The position numbers and the translations under genes are program-made. The notes beneath the pieces are model-generated. The model was not told the DNA's origin, searched no databases, and saw only the letters and a program-made list of their open reading frames with translations. From positions 1 through 10,078 of the forward strand of contig CAMLNH010000068.1 in NCBI GenBank assembly GCA_946481355.1: a stretch of DNA of 10,078 bases, in the 5' to 3' direction. Below, piece after piece: positions 5,983 through 10,078 of this stretch. Position 1 is the stretch's first letter. Every line of letters begins with the position of its first letter. Source of the DNA: an uncultured Curvibacter sp. (lineage in GTDB: Bacteria > Pseudomonadota > Gammaproteobacteria > Burkholderiales > Burkholderiaceae).

Positions 5983-8727
5983 ATGGCCGCCCCGGACAGC
6001 ACCCCGGTGGTCCGCCTGCAGGACGTGGCCCTGCGCTACCGCAAGGCCACGGCGCTGGACGGCGTCACGCTCGACATCCCGGCTGGCCGCATGGTCGGGC
6101 TCATCGGCCCCGACGGCGTGGGCAAGTCCAGCCTGCTGGCGCTGATGGCCGGTGCACGCCGCCTCCAGCAGGGCCGCGTGGAGACGCTGGGCGGCGACAT
6201 GGCCCGGGCGCGCCACCGCCGCCGCATCTGCCCGCGCATCGCCTACATGCCCCAGGGCCTGGGCAAGAACCTTTACGCCACCCTCTCAGTGGAGGAGAAC
6301 CTGCAGTTCTTCGCCCGCCTCTTCGGCCACCCGGCCCATGAGCGTCGCCGTCGCATCGACGCGCTCACGCGCAGCACTGGACTCCACGCCTTCCTGGACA
6401 GGCCCGCGGGCAAGCTCTCGGGCGGCATGAAGCAGAAGCTGGGCCTGTGCTGCGCGCTCATCCACGACCCGGACCTGCTCATCCTCGACGAGCCCACCAC
6501 CGGCGTCGACCCGCTGGCGCGTGCCCAGTTCTGGGCGCTGATCGCGCAGATCCGCGCCCAGCGCCCGGGCATGAGCGTGATCGTCGCCACCGCCTACATG
6601 GAAGAGGCGCAGGACTTCGACTGGCTGGTCGCGCTCAACGCCGGCCGTGTGCTGGCCACGGGCACGCCGGCTGAGCTGCTGGCACAGACCGGGCGCGACA
6701 CGCTCGAAGCCGCCTTCATTGCCCTGTTGCCCGACGAGGTGCGAAGACTGCACCGCCCGGTGCAGATCCAGCCGCTGGCCGACGGCGAAGGCGCAGAGAC
6801 CGCCATCGAGGCGCGCGAGCTCACCATGCGCTTCGGCGACTTCACGGCTGTGGACCGCGTGAGTTTTCGCATCCGGCGTGGCGAGATCTTCGGCTTTCTC
6901 GGCTCCAACGGCTGCGGCAAGTCCACCACCATGAAAATGCTCACGGGCCTGCTGCCGGCCAGCGCCGGCCAGGCCTGGCTCTTCGGCCAGCCCGTGGACC
7001 CGCACGATCTGGCCACGCGCCGGCGCGTGGGCTATATGTCGCAGTCCTTCTCGCTCTACGGCGAACTCACCGTGCGGCAGAACCTGGTGCTGCACGCGCG
7101 CCTCTTCGAAGTGCCGCGTGCCGAGATCCCCGCGCGCGTCGACGAGATGGTGGAACGCTTCGGCCTGCGCAGCGCGCTGGACATGCTGCCCGAGCATCTG
7201 CCCCTGGGCCTGCGCCAGCGCCTCTCGCTGGCCGTGGCCATGGTGCACAAGCCCGAGCTGCTGATCCTGGACGAGCCCACCTCGGGCGTGGACCCGATCG
7301 CGCGCGACAACTTCTGGCAGCTGATGATCGAGCTGGCCCGGCGCGACGGCGTCACGCTCTTCATCTCCACCCATTTCATGAACGAGGCCGAGCGCTGCGA
7401 CCGCATCTCGCTCATGCACGCCGGCCGCGTGCTGGCCAGCGACACGCCGGCCCGGCTGGTGGCGCAGCGCGGCACCCTCGATCTGCACGAGGCCTTCATC
7501 GCCTACCTGCGCGAAGCCACGCAGGATGAGGCTGCCATGAGCGCCCCGCCGGTGGAGCCCGCCGCGCCCGCAGCGCAGCGCCCGGGCTGGCGCGAGCGCC
7601 TGCGCCGCAGCCTCAGGCGCCTGCACAGCTACGCGTGGCGCGAAGCGTTGGAGCTGCGGCGCGACCCGGTGCGCGGCGCCATGGCCCTGCTGGGTTCGCT
7701 GCTGCTCATGGCCGTGATCGGCTACGGCATCAGCATGGACGTCAACGACCTGCGCTACGCCGTGCTGGACCGCGACCAGACCCAGCTCAGCCGCGCCTAT
7801 GCCGACAATCTAGCCGGCTCGCCCTACTTCGTGGAGCGTCCAACGCTGGCGGATGACGCGGCCATGGACCGCCGGCTGCGCAGCGGCGACATCTCGCTGG
7901 CCATCGAAATCCCGCCGGGCTTCGCGCGCGACATCGAACGCGGCCAGAGTGTGCAGATCGGCGCCTGGATCGACGGCGCCATGCCCCAGCGCGCCGAGAC
8001 CGTGCTGGGCTATGTGCAGGGCCTGCACCAGCAGTGGCTGGTGCAGCAGATCCAGGCCCGCACCGGCCTGGCGCCCACCAGTCTGGTCAATGTGGAATCG
8101 CGCTACCGCTACAACCCGGACGTCAAGAGCCTGCCGGCCATGGTGCCGGCGGTCATCCCCCTGCTGCTGCTCATGCTGCCGGCCATGCTGACCGCGCTGG
8201 CCGTGGTGCGCGAGAAGGAGCTGGGCTCCATCGTCAACCTCTACGTCACGCCGGTCACGCGCACCGAGTTCCTGCTGGGCAAGCAGCTGCCCTATCTGGC
8301 CCTGGCCATGTTCAACTATGCGCTCATGTGTCTGGCGGCCGTCACCCTCTTCGGCGTGCCCCTGACCGGCAGCTTCACCGCGCTGACCCTGGCCACCCTG
8401 CTCTACTGCCTGTGCTCCACGGGCATGGGCCTGCTGGCGTCCACCGTCACACGCAGCCAGATCGCCGCCATCTTCTTCACCATGCTGGGCACCATGCTGC
8501 CGGCCGTGCAGTACGCCGGGCTGATCAACCCCGTGAGCGCGCTCGAGGGTGCGGGCCGCTGGATCGGCGAGGCCTACCCCGCCAGCCACATGCTCATCAT
8601 CAGCCGCGGCGTCTTCAACAAGGCCCTGGGCTTTGCCGAGCTGCAGGGCCAGTTCTGGCCGCTGCTGCTGGCCGTGCCCGTGATCCTGGGCGTCTCCATC
8701 GCGCTCTTGAGGAAGCAGGAAAAATGA
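5983..8727 (+). CDS. rbbA: RbbA-type protein: two ABC ATPase domains fused to an ABC-2 permease domain
   Basis: This is a 914-residue protein, close to E. coli RbbA (about 911). NBD1 has Walker [10 protein letters not shown] (42-50), Q91, signature LSGGMKQKL (145-153) and Walker B LLILDEP with E170. NBD2 has Walker [10 protein letters not shown] (307-315), Q354, Walker B LLILDEP with E431 and switch H464 (STHFMNEAE). A Pro/Ala-rich linker (about 516-545) leads to an ABC-2 domain: one helix near 563-583, a large extracytoplasmic segment (about 585-715), then about five helices (717-742, 768-790, 797-820, 826-846, 892-909), with REKELGSI at 743-750. NBD1 lacks the switch His (A204) and NBD2 has a degenerate signature (LPLGL, 406-410). 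E. coli RbbA was described as a ribosome-associated ATPase; the domains here also fit an exporter, so either role is possible. The ATG at 5983 is chosen; an in-frame GTG at 5971, overlapping the upstream TGA, would add four residues. The stop overlaps the next ATG (ATGA, 8724-8727). Confidence 0.94.
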   Translation: MAAPDSTPVVRLQDVALRYRKATALDGVTLDIPAGRMVGLIGPDGVGKSSLLALMAGARRLQQGRVETLGGDMARARHRRRICPRIAYMPQGLGKNLYATLSVEENLQFFARLFGHPAHERRRRIDALTRSTGLHAFLDRPAGKLSGGMKQKLGLCCALIHDPDLLILDEPTTGVDPLARAQFWALIAQIRAQRPGMSVIVATAYMEEAQDFDWLVALNAGRVLATGTPAELLAQTGRDTLEAAFIALLPDEVRRLHRPVQIQPLADGEGAETAIEARELTMRFGDFTAVDRVSFRIRRGEIFGFLGSNGCGKSTTMKMLTGLLPASAGQAWLFGQPVDPHDLATRRRVGYMSQSFSLYGELTVRQNLVLHARLFEVPRAEIPARVDEMVERFGLRSALDMLPEHLPLGLRQRLSLAVAMVHKPELLILDEPTSGVDPIARDNFWQLMIELARRDGVTLFISTHFMNEAERCDRISLMHAGRVLASDTPARLVAQRGTLDLHEAFIAYLREATQDEAAMSAPPVEPAAPAAQRPGWRERLRRSLRRLHSYAWREALELRRDPVRGAMALLGSLLLMAVIGYGISMDVNDLRYAVLDRDQTQLSRAYADNLAGSPYFVERPTLADDAAMDRRLRSGDISLAIEIPPGFARDIERGQSVQIGAWIDGAMPQRAETVLGYVQGLHQQWLVQQIQARTGLAPTSLVNVESRYRYNPDVKSLPAMVPAVIPLLLLMLPAMLTALAVVREKELGSIVNLYVTPVTRTEFLLGKQLPYLALAMFNYALMCLAAVTLFGVPLTGSFTALTLATLLYCLCSTGMGLLASTVTRSQIAAIFFTMLGTMLPAVQYAGLINPVSALEGAGRWIGEAYPASHMLIISRGVFNKALGFAELQGQFWPLLLAVPVILGVSIALLRKQEK

Positions 8728-9860
8728 GCGCCTTCCTGCGCCACCTCGCCCACGTCTACCGCCTCGGGGTCAAGGAGCTCTGGAGCCTGTGGCGTGACCC
8801 GATGATGCTCTTCCTCATCGTGCATGCCTTCACGTTTGCGATCTACACCGCGGGCACGGTGGCGCCCGAAACCCTGCACCGCACGGCCATCGCCATCGTG
8901 GACGAGGACGACTCGGCCCTGTCGCAGCGCATCCGCTCGGCCTTCTACCCGCCGCAGTTCGTGTCGCCCCAGCGCATCACCCTGGACCAGGTGGACCCGG
9001 GCCTGGACAAGGGCCGCTACACCTTCGTGCTCGTGATCCCGCCCAACTTCCAGCGCGACGTGCTGGCGGGCCAGGCCCCGGCCGTGCAGCTCAACATCGA
9101 CGCCACGCGCATGGGCCAGGCCTTCAGCGGCAACGGCGCCATCCAGCAGATCGTCATGGGCGAGGTGGCCGAGTTCGTGCAGCGCTACCGCGACGCCACG
9201 CCCTCCCCCGTGGAGCTGGTGCCGCGCATGCGTTTCAACCCGGCGCTGGACCCGAGCTGGTTCGGCTCGCTGATGGAAGTGGTCAACAACATCACCATGC
9301 TCTCCATCATCCTCACCGGCGCGGCGCTGATCCGCGAGCGCGAGCACGGCACGGTGGAGCACCTGCTGGTCATGCCCGTGACGCCGGCTGAGATCATGCT
9401 GGCCAAGGTCTGGTCCATGGCCCTGGTCGTGCTGCTGGCCTGCAGCGTCTCGCTGGGCCTGGTGGTGCACAGCTGGCTGGGCGTGCCCATCGGCGGCTCA
9501 GTGCCGCTCTTTCTCTTCGGAACGGCCCTGCACCTCTTCGCCACCACCTCCATGGGCATCTTCCTGGCCACCATCGCGCGCAGCATGCCGCAGTTCGCCC
9601 TGCTGATGATGCTGACCATGATGCCGTTGGAAATGCTCTCGGGCGGCATGACACCGCGCGAAAGCATGCCCGACTGGGTGCGCTGGCTCATGTCGCTCTC
9701 CCCCACCACGCACTACACCGAATTGAGCCAGGCCATCCTGTTTCGCGGTGCGGGCCTGGACGTGGTCTGGGACTCGCTGGCCGCCCTGCTGCTGATCGGC
9801 GGCGTGCTGTTCAGCCTCTCGCTGGCGCGTTTTCGCAAGACCATCGCGCAGATGGCCTGA
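8724..9860 (+). CDS. yhhJ: ABC-2 type transporter permease, YhhJ-type
   Basis: This 378-residue inner-membrane permease matches E. coli YhhJ in size and in place directly after rbbA. The first helix is at about 26-44, followed by a large periplasmic domain (about 48-180). Helices follow near 182-202, 228-250, 259-283, 288-307 and 352-369. The ABC-2 signature is [12 protein letters not shown] (204-215), followed by VMPVTPAEI. The RbbA C-terminal domain has the same layout, so the two probably pair as the membrane core, with ATP hydrolysis supplied by RbbA. The ATG overlaps the rbbA stop (ATGA), with a purine-rich ribosome binding region (GAGGAAGCAGGA, 8709-8720) just upstream inside rbbA, so translation is tightly coupled. 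No clear terminator hairpin with a T-tract follows the stop at 9860. Confidence 0.93.
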   Translation: MSAFLRHLAHVYRLGVKELWSLWRDPMMLFLIVHAFTFAIYTAGTVAPETLHRTAIAIVDEDDSALSQRIRSAFYPPQFVSPQRITLDQVDPGLDKGRYTFVLVIPPNFQRDVLAGQAPAVQLNIDATRMGQAFSGNGAIQQIVMGEVAEFVQRYRDATPSPVELVPRMRFNPALDPSWFGSLMEVVNNITMLSIILTGAALIREREHGTVEHLLVMPVTPAEIMLAKVWSMALVVLLACSVSLGLVVHSWLGVPIGGSVPLFLFGTALHLFATTSMGIFLATIARSMPQFALLMMLTMMPLEMLSGGMTPRESMPDWVRWLMSLSPTTHYTELSQAILFRGAGLDVVWDSLAALLLIGGVLFSLSLARFRKTIAQMA

Positions 9861-9944
9861 GAGGGAGGGTCTAGCCGCGTGCCAGAATGACGCCCCGGCC
9901 TGCATCAAAAGCTCAGGCCCCACAGATCACACAAGGAAGCCGAG
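9861..9944 (+). promoter_or_regulatory. yebC upstream region: candidate -10, small hairpin and strong RBS
   Basis: A -10-like CAGAAT lies at 9883-9888, without a recognisable -35. GGCCTG (9897-9902) and CAGGCC (9914-9919) form a 6-bp stem with an 11-nt loop, probably in the leader; no T-tract follows, so it is a poor terminator for the upstream operon. AAGGAAG (9933-9939) is a strong ribosome binding site, with its AGGA 7 nt before the ATG at 9945, and fixes the start of the next gene. Promoter activity is inferred; readthrough from the upstream operon is also possible. Confidence 0.4.
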
Positions 9945-10078
9945 ATGGGCGCGCAATGGAAAGCAAAGGGCAAGGCGCAGGTCGCCGACGCCAAGGGCAA
10001 GCTGTTTGGCAAGCTGGCCAAGGAAATCATGGTGGCCGCGCGCGGCGGCGCCGACCCGGCCCTGAACTCGCGCCTGCG
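9945..10078 (+). CDS. YebC/PmpR-family protein (partial, runs off the right edge)
   Basis: Only the first 44 codons plus two bases are visible. The start reads [20 protein letters not shown], then [20 protein letters not shown] and NSRL. This follows the conserved YebC N-terminal pattern: a Trp-Lys segment, DAK-GKLF-KL-KEI, AAR-GG-DP and N-RLR. YebC/TACO1 proteins were annotated as DNA-binding regulators, and some members are now linked to translation, including relief of stalling at proline-rich stretches. The N-terminus differs from the usual MAGHSKW form and is closer in its first residues (MG..W) to the YeeN-like branch, so this may be a second, divergent paralogue. The start is well supported by the AAGGAAG RBS. 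The domain beyond residue 44 cannot be checked here. Confidence 0.85.
   Translation, partial: MGAQWKAKGKAQVADAKGKLFGKLAKEIMVAARGGADPALNSRL

Noticed and set aside
8034..8723. Upstream extension of the yhhJ frame into rbbA
   Set aside because: The extension has no membrane or ABC-2 features and overlaps the well-supported rbbA C-terminal helices. The start at 8724 matches the known YhhJ length.
9861..9944. Intrinsic terminator for the rbbA operon
   Set aside because: The only hairpin (9897-9919) has a 6-bp stem, an 11-nt loop and no T-tract, and lies downstream of the -10-like sequence. It fits a leader element of yebC better.
1..10078. Mobile elements, CRISPR arrays, tRNA genes or a defence island
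   Set aside because: I saw no regularly spaced direct repeats, transposase or integrase motifs, cloverleaf-like segments or composition shift. The genes are housekeeping or transport types in conserved order.

Overview
The window is a GC-rich (roughly two-thirds G+C by eye), gene-dense stretch of bacterial chromosome. The protein types and their order fit a betaproteobacterium of the Burkholderiales, most likely a Comamonadaceae member. The clues are an alternative-type (aminoglycoside phosphotransferase-like) homoserine kinase, a BPSS1780-like membrane protein and a YebC-family protein with a variant N-terminus. This placement is inferred from family resemblance only. I see no tRNA, rRNA, insertion sequence, integrase, CRISPR array or other sign of recent transfer, and no change in base or codon use along the window.

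Region 1 (1-2569, minus strand) is polA, DNA polymerase I. It runs off the left edge; 856 residues are visible, with all three activities' domains represented. A 72-bp divergent intergenic space (2570-2641) separates it from a plus-strand cluster. Region 2 (2642-4779) is a small secreted DUF2782-type protein, homoserine kinase (thrB) and a six-helix membrane protein whose start overlaps the thrB stop. The order polA / DUF2782 / thrB is, from memory, also that of Pseudomonas aeruginosa, so this is an old conserved neighbourhood.

Region 3 (4904-9860) is a three-gene operon: a HlyD-type periplasmic adaptor, a 914-residue RbbA-type protein (two ABC ATPase domains fused to an ABC-2 membrane domain), and a second ABC-2 permease (YhhJ-type). 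The order and sizes match the E. coli yhiI-rbbA-yhhJ operon. The parts would make an inner-membrane exporter with a periplasmic adaptor; no outer-membrane channel gene is in view. Region 4 (9945 to the right edge) is the start of a YebC/PmpR-family gene behind its own strong ribosome binding site.

The window is mainly housekeeping plus one known but poorly understood transporter / ribosome-associated ATPase operon. I found no convincing new system. The points most worth a second look are the reciprocal loss of motifs in the two RbbA ATPase domains, the overlapping divergent promoter candidates with a possibly leaderless DUF2782 transcript, the membrane protein coupled to thrB, and the YebC variant beside rbbA.
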